Of a DNA stretch of 64,000 bases, positions 14,255 through 25,379 are shown piece by piece (within the stretch, counting starts at the first letter, position 1; every line of letters starts with the position of its first letter). The DNA is from Selaginella tamariscina (Eukaryota; Streptophyta; Lycopodiopsida; Selaginellales; Selaginellaceae). The stretch lies in NCBI GenBank assembly GCA_003024785.1, contig PUQB01000935.1, forward strand, positions 1-64,000, read 5' to 3'. Under the pieces are notes generated by a model. It made no database searches, was not told the DNA's origin, and saw only the letters and a program-made list of their open reading frames with translations. Made by a program: the position numbers and the translations under genes.

Positions 14255-15053
14255 GACACACACACACATATAACAATTACTCACAGCAACTACATCTCCA
14301 TGTAAAGCTCTGTTTTGAAGCACACGTCCAGGTACAGAGATTTCCAGGCGTGAAGCTTCCCCTTTGTTACTGTAAATTCAGACATAGACATACATATATT
14401 AACATGCATAAGTAACTGTACATGTGTGTGTGTGTGCGTGACTTACGTCGGACGAACCAAGGCTTCCGAAGGTCTATACTTGCTAACAGAAAATATACCA
14501 ACTCTCAAATATCCACTAGAAGTGCCAGCCTCAAGTGAACTGGCTAATAAGGAGCGAAAAGAGATAAACAGAAAACAAATTAACAAACAGTTTAATTGTT
14601 TTACTAATAAGTTGAATTAAATTAACCGAATAAATTGTTCATATATCCAATAAGTGTACCTGATAAATGCTCCATATATGTGCCTTTCCCACTTGTTGGC
14701 CTTCCATTGATTTTGTTATCTTTAGCTTCTGTTATTGTTACAGCCTTAAAAAAGAAAAAAAAAAACTTGATTAAAACACAACACACAGGTGCACGCATGC
14801 ACGCACACGCACAGGACACACACATGAAAGTAAAAGCACGTATGTATAGAGAAATAAACACGCACACACACGAACAAGTCTAAAAATGCATAAATAGAAA
14901 ATATTTCAAAGTACTAACCAGTGAAGTGAAAAGGTCAGAAACAGTCGAGTCATGTGACCAGTAAGTTTCAAAGTATGTGTCGGGATCAAGCACCTGTAAA
15001 CACACAAACATAAGCACTGTTGTAAGTGTGTTTATACGAATATATGTATTATA

Positions 15054-15122
<69 letters not shown>

Positions 15123-16308
15123 ACTTTGACGTTGTACGAAGAGACACCTGACGAGTCTAATCCAGTTAGAAGAAATACTGGAATGCTGCCTTCGAGGTGA
15201 TTAGCAAACCATTCAGCTACTTGCTTGAGATAATTAGAAGCATGTTCCTTATGGGTTAACCATGTATATATACAATGCTCATCATCAAATAGTATGTTGC
15301 ATCGCCTTTGGTCTGCATATATTGATCTGCAAACACCAACACATATAAACATCTATATAACTTATGGCGTGTATATATATATATCATATCGTACACATAT
15401 ATAAATATTATCTAATATGCATTCACGTATATATATCTCATATAGTAAAATATCATAGCAATTTAAACACATGAAGATCATGTAAATATGACATTGAGCT
15501 ATTTGGACCCGACAACCAAAATGCAATATATACGCATGCCTCTGTGTGTGTGAGTGTGTGTGTATATATGGACTAACGCACGTATGTATATGCAATCCTG
15601 TGTATGTTATATATCTATACATACAGAGACACTTTGTACATACATAGATATAGATACACAAACACCCACACACAATCCAATAAATATGATTTATAGAAAA
15701 GTATATAGACACAAATAAATGCAAACCCACCTTAACCTCCGCCAGGTTCGTTGAGTAGCTTTATCTTGAACCTAAAAGAACACATGTATATACAATTAAC
15801 ACAAGTATATACATGCATAAGCGCGCGCGCGCACACACACACAATATTACTCACCTCCTTTAAAACAGAAGTTAAGAAAATCACTGATGCAATTTGAGGT
15901 AATTCTAGTATTTCCCAAAATTGTATTAGAGCGTCGGCATTGGGAAGCTTGAAATATATATATAAAAAACAGTTAGATTAAATAACCAAGATATATAGAT
16001 GCATATATATAAGGGTGAAAAGGGTAAATACCAGGTAATGTGAGGCAGAAAAGGGCAAATGTGGCAAATGTAGTGAACAAGATTTGCACAAAGGGCTTCC
16101 GCAGCGGATATCATCGCGAAGATATACTTCCTCATTCACAATTGCGATCGCTTTAGAGTGTTTCTTGAACTTGCATTTTCGATTCATCTGAAACACATAC
16201 GCACGCAAACACATAAGAATCCATACATCAAAAGTACACATTTAAGCACACAGACGCGAGCAGACACACTCCCACTGTGCTCACCTTGCGCGCGAGCCAG
16301 ATCCCCAT
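8326..16308 (-). CDS. DIS3L: DIS3L-like exosome 3'-5' exoribonuclease, 29 exons
   Basis: This RNase II/RNB-family enzyme should degrade RNA 3' to 5', probably with the cytoplasmic exosome. Exons in order: 16308-16285, 16187-16032, 15947-15855, 15771-15731, 15326-15125, 14993-14919, 14744-14660, 14543-14447, 14369-14285, 14132-13954, 13734-13685, 13381-13189, 12932-12838, 12638-12566, 12168-12039, 11643-11511, 11313-11191, 11079-10969, 10875-10811, 10572-10501, 10392-10348, 10158-10105, 10041-10003, 9948-9881, 9659-9539, 9183-9070, 8989-8915, 8745-8688, 8462-8326. Phases agree except for slips near 13189/12932, 12137-12141 and 10532-10534. The exon 11 donor (13685/13684) is not consensus. The product is about 930 residues, somewhat shorter than animal DIS3[16 protein letters not shown] and RVLGLIGDL match DIS3L more closely than DIS3/RRP44A. 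The start ATG (16308) is inferred. Confidence 0.85.
9070..12638 (-). other. DIS3L catalytic RNB domain
   Basis: Exons 14-26 encode the RNB nuclease domain. Exon 14 carries [12 protein letters not shown], which has all four aspartates that bind the two catalytic metals. Exon 25 carries [17 protein letters not shown], the conserved RNA-binding and catalytic-arginine segment. Exon 24 contributes [20 protein letters not shown]. The active site therefore looks complete. Two one-base frame slips lie in short homopolymers inside this domain: an A run on the plus strand at 12137-12141, and a G run at 10532-10534. Confidence 0.8.
13189..14744 (-). other. DIS3L cold-shock domains CSD1 and CSD2
   Basis: Exons 7-12 encode the RNA-binding cold-shock domains. 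Marker strings are [41 protein letters not shown] and [21 protein letters not shown] very acidic insert ([15 protein letters not shown]) sits between the two domains in exon 10, where DIS3L proteins have a variable loop. Exon 11 joins exon 12 in frame only through a weak donor (GTGC/GTCTAT at 13685/13684). The consensus-looking donor three codon positions earlier breaks the frame. Confidence 0.7.
14919..16308 (-). other. DIS3L N terminus: CR3 cysteines and degenerate PIN-like region
   Basis: Exons 1-6 encode [16 protein letters not shown], the CR3-type cysteine cluster seen at the start of DIS3 and DIS3L. It is followed by [19 protein letters not shown]. In active DIS3 proteins the matching site reads P-D-T-N and its Asp binds metal in the PIN endonuclease. 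Here that position is Asn, so the endonuclease site is probably dead, as in animal DIS3L. The rest ([31 protein letters not shown]) keeps the fold-like pattern of a PIN domain. Confidence 0.7.
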
Positions 16309-16461
16309 AGCTCCTCTGCTCACATAAACCCTAATCTAGAACCTTAAATGATATAATTAAACCTGGTCCGGGTTCGATACCGTTCTCTACAGGTGTGTTA
16401 TATCACTAAACGTGTTCTAAAGTAATTATACGATAATTTATACAAAGTCACACACACTTAC
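16309..16461 (-). promoter_or_regulatory. DIS3L promoter/5' UTR with telo-box
   Basis: The sequence between the DIS3L start and the upstream gene holds AAACCCTAA at about 16326-16334. This telo-box is common near transcription starts of plant genes for translation and growth. The same telo-box and flanks are kept in the degraded duplicate at about 47,345. The exact transcription start is not visible. Confidence 0.45.
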
Positions 16462-18060
16462 CAATATGTATACAAAGACAACAACATAACGATATAATGG
16501 CAATTGCCTCTGTATAAGAAATATATACATGGATGTAATTATCCATATACAGGTAGTCCAAGATATGCACACATCCAAGAAGCAGGTATGGTACGCCAAG
16601 GATACGAAAACGAGCGTGGGTGAAACCATAGTGGTATGAATTCTTCTGATGTGGATTTAGACTCTCCGGTAGAAACTCCATAGCATGAGGGTTTAGCTCC
16701 CCTAGTACAAACTCTGGTGCGTGCGGGTTCAACTCGGTCGCATGAGGGTTTACCTTCCTTAGTACAAACTCTGGTGCATGCGGGTTCAACCTGGACGCAG
16801 ATGAAGAAGCAGAAGCCGTTGGATCAAGAGATGGAGATGGTACAGAGTTTTCATAGCTCTCCTCTCTCTGTGATGTCTCTTCCTTCCTGTTTGAACTAGT
16901 GTAAGTCATGTACGTACTTACTATATGACATATCTATAAATCCATATCTTTAAGTTATGTAAGGCTTTCACTTACTCAGCTTTGCTGCCAATGCCTTCTG
17001 CAGTTTTCTCCTCATTCCTTGCTCTAGGCAGTACATCTTGTCCGCGGATATCTTCTGCAGTCCTCTCCTCTCTAGGCAGTACATCTTGTCTCCCGATATC
17101 TTCTGCAGTCTTCAGTACATCTTGTCCGCTGGAATCTTCTGCAGTCTTCTCTTCTGTAGGCAGTACATCTGGTCGGCCTAAATCTCCTGCAGTCTTCTCT
17201 TTTGTAGGCAGTACATCTGGTCGGCCTAAATCTCTGCAGTCTTCTCTTCTGTAGGCAGTACATCTGGTCGGCCTAAATCTTCTGCAGTCTTCCCCTCTAG
17301 GCAGCGCATCTTGTCCGTCCATACCTGCAGTCTTCTCCTCTAGGCAGCACGCCAATATCTGCAGTCTTCTCCTCTCTAGACAATAGATCTTGTTCACCCA
17401 TATCTACAGTCTTCTCTTCTATAGGCAGTACAGCTTGTCCACCCATATCTGCACTCTTCTCCTCTATATGTCCACCCATATCTGCAGTCTTCTCCTCTCT
17501 AGGCAGTACATCTTGTCCACCCACAGTCTTCTCCTCTGTTGGCAGTACATCTTGTCCACCCACAGTCTTCTCCTCTGTAGGCAGTACAGCTTGTCCGCGA
17601 TCTTCTGGGGGGTTCAAGGAGTTCCTTCCAGATAACCTAATTGAGCAAGTTTTAATTAGAATTAAATATGATATATATATGTATGTATGTATATAAAACT
17701 AAAGTAAATACAGCAGTGTGTGTAGGCACATACTCAGTGATATTAAAGTAGACATTTATCGTAATTTCTTCATGGTTATTGTCCGCAACAAGAGCTTGAG
17801 AAGCATCATCATTTGTTGCAGGCATTTGTATTTGACCAGTTTGCTCCTTGGCAGCTTTAGCTTTGTTTCTGCGCTTCCTCCTTCGCTTATCTGCAGTAGT
17901 CTGATTTTCTACAATAGTTAAACACTATACAAATACATATAGTTACAACATAAAATAGAAAAACATATAAATCTAGAACTATAATAATTTTTTGTAGAAC
18001 TTACCTTCATTTGAGTCGATTGTTGGCCTTTTTCCCTTTGCGAAACAACAGACCACAATA
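16462..18060 (-). CDS. Unrecognised gene encoding a tandem-repeat protein
   Basis: Four exons fit with correct phases: about 18060-18005, 17908-17734, 17636-16976 and 16895-16462. Exon 2 encodes a very basic stretch (TTADKRRRKRRNKAKAAKEQ) that could be a nuclear localisation signal. Exon 3 is a tandem array of units like GGQDVLPTEEKTVGGQDVLP. Its units are not always a multiple of three, so the frame changes part-way along. Exon 4 repeats a second unit (LNPHAPEFVLGELNPHAMEF) about four to five times. No start codon is visible in the frame that joins exon 1 to exon 2. The degraded duplicate has ATG at 48749 (MVCCFANRKGKG), where this copy reads TTGTGG. No family is recognised. It may be a decaying gene. 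Confidence 0.45.
16985..17605 (-). repeat. Minisatellite of about 45-50 bp units, coding for QDVLP/EEKTA repeats
   Basis: About 13 units of the pattern TCTTCTCCTCTGTAGGCAGT followed by ACATCTTGTCCG and a short variable part fill this stretch on the plus strand. Read on the minus strand the unit encodes (D/G)GQDVLPxEEKTA. Some units are short (for example near 17100-17130), which changes the reading frame. Confidence 0.8.
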
Positions 18061-21000
18061 GTGATACTAATCTAACTAGAAACCCTAGAGCCGAGCGTAC
18101 CACGAAAACAAAACCCAATACAACCCAGAGCATAGTGTCCACAGTAGTGATACTAATCTAATTAGAGACCCTAGAGCTGGGCGTACCACAAAAATAAATC
18201 CCAATACAACCATAATTGTCATGTTGCCGACTGTTTGTTAATTATCCTTCCGATTGTTTCTATATCTCCGGAAGTGTTACTATATAAAAAAAGAAGAAAT
18301 AATGTGCAAGCGCACAGACACTGTGTCTGTTTCTCTTCCTAAACCCTATTCAAATCCCATTTCCCCTTAAATATATCATGATTTTAAAAGTATATTCTCT
18401 TACGTGGCAAAATGGCACAAAATCCTAAAAACAAGCTTCTCTTGAACTTAATGGTGGTTTGACAACTATATAAATTAATATTTAATGATTTAAATTCTTT
18501 AGTTTTGATAAGCATAACTGCCAACAAGCTCAATTGGCACAGGTATGAAATTCCTTAGTACAAAAAAAAAGAAAATATATATTTCACATAATTAGCTCAT
18601 AAAATTACATTTTAATTTACTAGATTTATTTTAGTAATTACTTTTGATGTGTTTATAAACGCATATATGTATATAGCATATAATATATATTATATACACA
18701 CATATATATGTACTTTACTAAATAAATGTGCATATGTATACATAAATATAAATGTTTTAATTGGTTAATAAATATATGTGTGTGTTTGATTCATGGGTTT
18801 GGGCAATGGGAAATACACACACACATACACACATATATATCATCTAAATCATCCATAACAAGATTAATCCAAAATACATGCACATGCATGAAATATGTGC
18901 AAAGAAATACTTATTATTTTGTGTTTTAACCCATTCATGTTCTTCATCCAATCCAAAAAACCAAGTACATACATGCATATTATAATTTATAATTGAATAC
19001 TAGCTAATTATTTTGGATAAGTGTTTTAGAGAGTCTCAAGGTACAAAACATTTATAAATTTATGCCACAATAACCATTATTTAAACTAATAAACATATAA
19101 CATCACTTTATGCAAGGTCCTTAACCTCCAAAGCAATATAAAAATGATTCATCTTGGAGAGACTGGGTTTTCTCTCCCGTGCTTCACACGTGTACGTGTA
19201 CACACAATATGTCTAAGAATATAGTAGTAAGCAAAGATTGTGTGACACTGTTATGTTACAGTGACAATAATACTATACATATTTGATATTAGACTCAAAA
19301 CTATGTAGAGTCTAATAACAAAACCTCGTATAATGCAATGCCGACCTGGTAACTGGAGTAAAGTTCTCAGGTGTTATTCAGCAATGGCTAGACTATTGTC
19401 TTATTAGTTAGTGTTATTACGTCTTGCTACATATGGCTTGTTTTATAGCATACACTAGTGCAAATTGGGGCTGAATTTCTTGCATATGCGAGTGTCACAA
19501 CAATCCATTGTGACAGCCCTAATTTCATTATCATTATTTATAGACAACCCTAATATCATTAAGGTTATTCATTCTATTTAATTAGAAGTGTAAAAAATTA
19601 TTTGGCTATACATCAAAGTGTATTTTATTATTTATTCTAAGGTAAATATTAATTAGATTTATTATAATTTATAATTCACAAAAATTAAAATTGTAACTTA
19701 TGTATACTACTCAACCAAATACACTTACCTAGAGACATATTAGAAGTTTAATATGATTAAATCTGTAATTTTAAATAAAGTATTTGTACTATGATTTACT
19801 CGATGTCTCATAAAGAACCGTGACAATCATCACCTTATATATCTGAAATAAAATCCTTAACTAGGTAATGTATAGTTTATTTCAATGAAATTAAAACTTA
19901 AAATTTGTTATTATCACTTTCTTTTTTATGTCTCATCTAATATTAATAAGAATTAGTTCATTCATTTGTGTATGAGTTATATAAATTAAATTTAATAAGA
20001 AAGAAATAGACGTTTCTTTTGAGAAATAATAAGTAGTATTAATATTATGATAAAAATTAATACTATTTAATTAATATAATACATGATTTATTTAAATGAC
20101 TTTCACCACTGTAATAATAATGATACTTAGAATCACTCTTTCGATCCAGATCTAAATACATACACCTCCAGTATCACTTTTTTTTTAATCAAGAAAAATG
20201 TAGCCAACTAAAAAGATTTGACTTGTTTACCAAACCATTGGTTGAGAGTATGTTACAGGATGAGTGCATCAGAGGGTTGGAATACCATTAATTTAATTAA
20301 CCACAAAGACGGTAGGGGGAACGTTTTGAGGACAAATAATTTAAAACAAATAATTTAAAAATTAATTTTTAACTAAAATTTCACATGTAATTGCATATGC
20401 CGGAAGAGGGCAACTACATGACAAGGATGAATACAAAGCTACAAGGCAAAGGATCCTTCATCATCTGTTATAAATCTTAAAAATTAAATTATCATATTTA
20501 TAAATAATCAACATGTAATACAAGGTTAGGAAACCTTTCCTTATATATAAGGAGGCTAGATACTTACATATAGTTCTAGTATATACCCTAGAATATACAT
20601 AAGGTATATTTTATAAAATCTTTAAAGTACTCCCTTTATGTTCCATAAAATCTTATAGTACTTCCTCCTTCAAACTTAATGTCAATGATATTTAAACAAT
20701 TGTGTACATTTTAATCAACTTCATATGAATTATGAACCATGTACATTTGAAAACCCAATCTTTACATAATATGGACCAAGTTAGTTGAAAATTAATCTAA
20801 AGGACCAACCTTTAAGATGCATCTTCAGATATAAAACCAACACTTCATCACCCACAACATAATAAAAAAACAAACAAATGCCAAGCATTATAATATCATT
20901 CATGTACCTCTTGGGTATGAAATAACCTTATTAACTTCTCCTCACACAACACCGAAATTCTAATCAATTTATTGACTCCATGTTTGTATATCTATTGAGA

Positions 21001-21338
21001 CGTGACTAAAAGAGGGGAACTGACATAAGAAAAAACATAGGAAAAGCAACTATATAAGAAATGAAATGGGGAAACTTTTAGTGGATTGATAAACATAAAA
21101 CACATAAGTAAACTAAAGAAGGGATAAGTATTGATCCCAGTCGGTTTGATATTGATTCACATACTTAAATAGTATGCATTTAAAAGTACGGTTGAGTTGT
21201 TCCATTAGACCATTGGTTTTTCAATGATAAGGTGTCGTGAAGGACTGACTTCGTGATCCCCAACTTGATAATTAACAAACTTAAAACTTTAGTTGTGAAA
21301 TGAGGCTTTTGATATGAAATAATGTGCTCACTCATGCT
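18061..21338. other. AT-rich intergenic sequence between gene block and transposons
   Basis: No gene is seen. The part up to about 20,520 belongs to the segmental duplication. From 20,520 to 21,338 I see only AT-rich sequence with no repeat or coding stretch that I can identify. Confidence 0.6.
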
Positions 21339-21868
21339 TGTTAAGCCACAATCCAGGAACAAGAAAGTGAGCAAGATTTCGAGAACAAGGAGGCTTAACT
21401 CAGGAGTAGGATAAGGAACAGGATAGGGAGCAGGATAGAAACTAGAGTAGGACAGGAACTAGGAACCAGGAGCAAGATGAGAACTAGGAATAAGATAAGA
21501 GCAAGAAGCAAGGAGCAAGACAAGAACAAGGAATAAGAATGATCATAGAATGATTGGTGTTGATAGTAACTGATTGTATAATAATTAGGTCGGAGCTTTT
21601 ATGCTCACAACTCCAAGAACTAATATGGTCATGAGTCTAATCTAGTCATGAGCTAAAAATGATGACCCTTATCCTCTAGGCATATCCTGTAGCATATCCT
21701 TTAGGCATATCCTGTAGCATATCCTTTAGGCATATCTTATAGGAGTATCCTGCAGGCATATCCTGTAAAAATATCCTGTAGGTATATCTTGTAGGCATAT
21801 CCTATATTTCGTATCCTGTATCATGTAACCTGTATCCGAAATCCTGCATCTTATATCGGGTCGTGACA
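21339..21868 (-). repeat. 3' LTR of element 1
   Basis: The ends are TGTTAAGCC and GGGTCGTGACA as written on the plus strand. The right part is a run of ATATCC-TGTAGGC type units, which form the U3 in element orientation. The TATA-like CATAAAAGCTCC is conserved on the minus strand near 21,600. Confidence 0.85.
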
Positions 21869-21969
21869 GCACCTCCTCCTTAAGGATGAGTTCCACGAGT
21901 CTTGGGACTTAGTTTAGCAGGATATTCCGATGGAAGGTAACAACCTTGAACGAAGCATGGAGTAAGCTA

Positions 21970-23480
21970 GATGCAAGTTCTCAAGTGTGATCGATAGGCA
22001 AATAACCTTTCCAATCCACTAAGTATTGAAGTTGGCGGCGATGAAGACGAGAATCAAGGATGGCTGCCACTTCGTACTCAGGTTCATTGTCAATAACCAC
22101 AGAAGGGGAGGAAAGGAGAAGACCAGGAAGAGAAGAAGGATGATATGGCTCCAACAAAGAGGTGTGAAACATAGGATGAAGTTTCACCATAGATGGTAAC
22201 TCAAGTCGGAAAGCTACAGGATTGACCTCAGGGCCCAATCCTTGAAAATCCAACTTAGATGAAGGCCTATTGGTGTGAATATGCCGACAAAGAAGCCAAA
22301 TGAGGTCACCAACCTTGTATGCAGGTGCCGGTTGATGGTGAGCATCAGCATGACGCTTGTACCGTTCTTGTGCCTGCTGAAGATGAATCCGGAGATCATC
22401 CTGTACCTGATGAAGATGCTGAAGACGATCATGTACTGCAGGAGCGGAAGAAGGAAAAGTAGGAGGAACAAAGTCAAAACGTGGATGGTAGCCTGTAAAG
22501 ACCAAAGAAAGGTGTCTGGCCTGTAGATGCGTGAACGGAATTGTTGTAGGTAAACTCCACCATCGGAAGAAGGTCTAACCAGTTGTCCTTATTGGTAACT
22601 AATGAAGCAGCGAAGATATTGCTCCAAGGTCTGAATTTGGACTGCCCATCAGTTTGTGGATCATATCATGAAGAAAGATCCGCTTTCACTTGTAGACTTC
22701 GAAGAAGCTCTCGCCAAAACTTGGACATGAATTGTGGGTCTCGATTAGAAACATGCTCTCAGGAAGACCATGATGTCGGAACACTTCGGATCACCAACTC
22801 AGCAGTTGTCTGGCCTGTAGCGTCTTGTTACATGGTAGGAAATGAGCCTGTTTGGTGAAACGGTCAACCACCACAAGAACTGCATCAAACCCAGAGGAGG
22901 AAGATCTGTGAGGAAATCCATAGAAATGGATCTCCAAGGAGCAGAAGGAACAGGAAGAGGACGAAGAAGACCAGAGGGTGCATGACGAGGCATCTTCGAC
23001 CTGTTGCAGGTCACAACTCCGTACAAACCTTTCCACAAAACCTCGCAACCCAGGCCACCAATAGTTGCGAGTCACCAACTCAACTGTCTTGGCCACACCA
23101 AAATGTCCTGTAGCCGGGGTATCATGACAATCCTGTACCACACGAGTCCTAAAAACCAACAGGAACGTACAGGAGACCTTCCCGGTACAGGAGTCCATCC
23201 TGTATGGCAAACAACTTGTAGTCTGAAGGGAACTGGAGGAAGAGGAGCTTGCAATGTCAGGATAATGTGTGAGAACACATTCTTTGCCAAGTCGTCTGTA
23301 GCCAACTGCGAACGGATGTCCTGTAGAGTGTTGAATTTGCTGGAGCCTGATGAACCTGTAGTGCCGCAAGCCGGAATCGATCAGGACCCAACAACACTTG
23401 CCTTTGACAGTCATATGCAGGATCGCCTGGGGTCGGTGCAAGGTAAGAGCGCCTAGACAATGCGTCCGCCTTGCCATTCC
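21970..23480 (-). pseudogene. Integrase and chromodomain of element 1
   Basis: Read on the minus strand, the zinc-binding HHCC region ([20 protein letters not shown], then a CDxC remnant) is at about 23,150-22,980. The catalytic core begins with [10 protein letters not shown] and [14 protein letters not shown]. The C terminus is a chromodomain (EYEVAAILDSRLHRRQLQYL, then VDWKGY) at about 22,080-21,985. Chromodomains of this kind steer integration to marked chromatin. Several frame shifts break the gene. Confidence 0.85.
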
Positions 23481-23499
23481 GAAAACCGGCCTGTAGACG

Positions 23500-24720
23500 A
23501 TGACAAATCAAAACGTGATAGGAACTCTGCCCACCTAGCCTGTCGTCGACTGAGAACTCGAGCCGTTTGAAAAACTCCAGGTTCTTGTGATCCGTAAGAA
23601 CTTGTACAGGATGTGCAGCACCTTCCAGGAAATGCCGCCACTCCTCGAACGAATCCACAATGGCCTTGAGTTCCTTGTCATGAATCTCGTAATTGATCTC
23701 CCAAAGGAACTTACGAGAGTGAAAAGCTACAGATGAAAACTTGTCTTCTAACTTGTGATAGGACGATCCTACTGCAAAATCCGAGATCTGCTTCAACGAA
23801 GAAAGGACGAGAAGGATCAGGATGTGCTAAAATCGGAGCTGTCGTGAAGGTGTCCTTGAGTGTTGTGAATGCATGTTCCGCCTTGTCGGACCAAGAGAAA
23901 ACCTCTGTGCGCTTGGTGAGTTCCGTGAGTGGAAGTACACGCTTGGAGAAGTCCTGTATGAACCGCCTGTAGAAGTTTGCAAAGCCAAGGAAACATTGTA
24001 CATCTCGTACAGACTTGGGCCTCTCCCACTCCACGATGGTCTTCACCTTGTGCATGTCCATGGAAACGCCAGCAGGAGAGACGATGTAGCCCAAGAACTC
24101 CACAGAATCCCTATCGAAAAAACACTTCTCCAACTTCGCATACAGCCATGCTCGGAAGCCGCTGTAGAACTAATCGTACATGCTTGTCATGTGCCGCCTG
24201 GTCCTTGGAGAAAATCAAAATGTCGTCGAGGTAGATCACCACAAACTGGTCCAAGAAGTCACGAAAGATGTCGTTCACCATGTGTTGGAACACGGCTGGG
24301 GCATTGGTAAGGCCGAAAGGCATCACCGTGTACTCGAAGTGTCCATACCTTGTACGAAAGGCAGTCTTCCACTCATCGCCTGGACGAATCCGTACAAGGT
24401 TGTAGGCCCCTCGTAAGTCGATCTTCGTGAACACCTTTGCTCCTCGCAGCCGATCGAGAAGTTCCGGGATCAATGGCAACGGTACCGATTCCGAATGGTG
24501 ACTTGATTCAAACCCCTGTAGTCCACAACCAAACGTAAACTCCCATCCTTCTTCTTGACAAAAAGATAAGTGTCCTGCAGGGGACTTTGAGTGACGAATG
24601 AAGCCGGATGCCAAGTTGTCCTCGATGTACTGGCGAAGAACCTCCAACTTGTGGTGACAGTGCATAAATCGGTCCGAACGGTGGAGTCTTTCCTTCTGCA
24701 AGATCAATAGGACAGTCGTA
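23500..24720 (-). pseudogene. Reverse transcriptase and RNase H of element 1
   Basis: The reverse transcriptase palm has [15 protein letters not shown], the [14 protein letters not shown] motif and the YLDDILIF active site (about 24,440-24,200). RNase H follows with ILAHPDPSRPFFVEAD and later AFHSRKF and DHKNLEF (about 23,850-23,560). The upstream part of the palm near 24,540-24,590 has lost frame relative to element 2. Confidence 0.85.
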
Positions 24721-25379
24721 GGACCTGTGAACAGGAAGAACTGCAGCCTTGTGCTTGTCAAAAACGTCCTAAAGAGTGATACTTGGATGGTAGGGAAGGA
24801 GGAGAAGGAGAAGGAGCAGGAGAAGAGATTGAAAAACAGGGAGTCAGATACAGGAAAGGTAGAAGAGGACGTAGGAGTTACTTGAAAGGCAAAAAGGTGA
24901 AAAGGAGCAGGATCAGTGGCAAGTTCATGCATGGTAGTGGTAAGAACTCGAGAGGAGAAGGAGGGAGCTGTGACTGAAAAAGAGGAAGGATCTTGGGGGG
25001 TGGAACAGAAGCAGAGTAATGAAAAAGGCAGGATTGGGAAAACCTGTGTGGATGTTGACAAGTGTACAGGATTGGAAGAATCCTGTACAGAAGTCCGTGG
25101 AGCACAGGAGTGAGGAGAGCCTTGAGTGTGCTGACGAACCAACAGGAGGTGGATCCTGTTGAGGAGGAACCTTCGACACTGATACAGGATTGGAAGAACC
25201 CTGTATAGGAATCCGCAAACTTACAGGAGTGGAGAGAGCCTGATGTGCTGAGGAACTGACATGAGGTGAATCCTGTCGAGGAGGATCTTCAACACTGATA
25301 CAGGAACAGGCACGGTCAATCCTGTAGCTTGTACTGCCTCAGACACTAAGATATCCTGCACACAGGAAGGTACATGATT

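Larger units (their letters stand above)
15600..20520. repeat. Segmental duplication, copy 1
   Basis: This block has a degraded second copy at about 46,600-51,530. Shared landmarks are DIS3L exons 2-4, the telo-box, the minisatellite, the exon with ADKRRRKRR, and AT-rich flanks. The part at about 18,790-20,060 is present in the second copy in reverse orientation. For example, GGTAACTGGAGTAAAGTTCT at about 19,347 appears reverse-complemented, with one mismatch, at about 50,370. Confidence 0.85.

Noticed and set aside
8326..16308. Calling the exoribonuclease RRP44A/DIS3
   Set aside because: The PIN site lacks the catalytic Asp and the cold-shock and N-terminal strings fit DIS3L better. A tree is needed for certainty.
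16355..16392. GGTTCGATACC resembling a tRNA or SINE B box
   Set aside because: No A box, cloverleaf or poly-A tail is nearby, so a tRNA or SINE call is not supported.
16985..17605. CRISPR-like array
   Set aside because: Units are contiguous minisatellite repeats with no unique spacers, in a eukaryotic genome; it is coding-type tandem repetition.
24783..25218. Open frames on both strands between protease and reverse transcriptase of element 1
   Set aside because: They are low-complexity Ser/Phe/Leu- or Glu/Gly-rich readings of the linker region and carry no domain.
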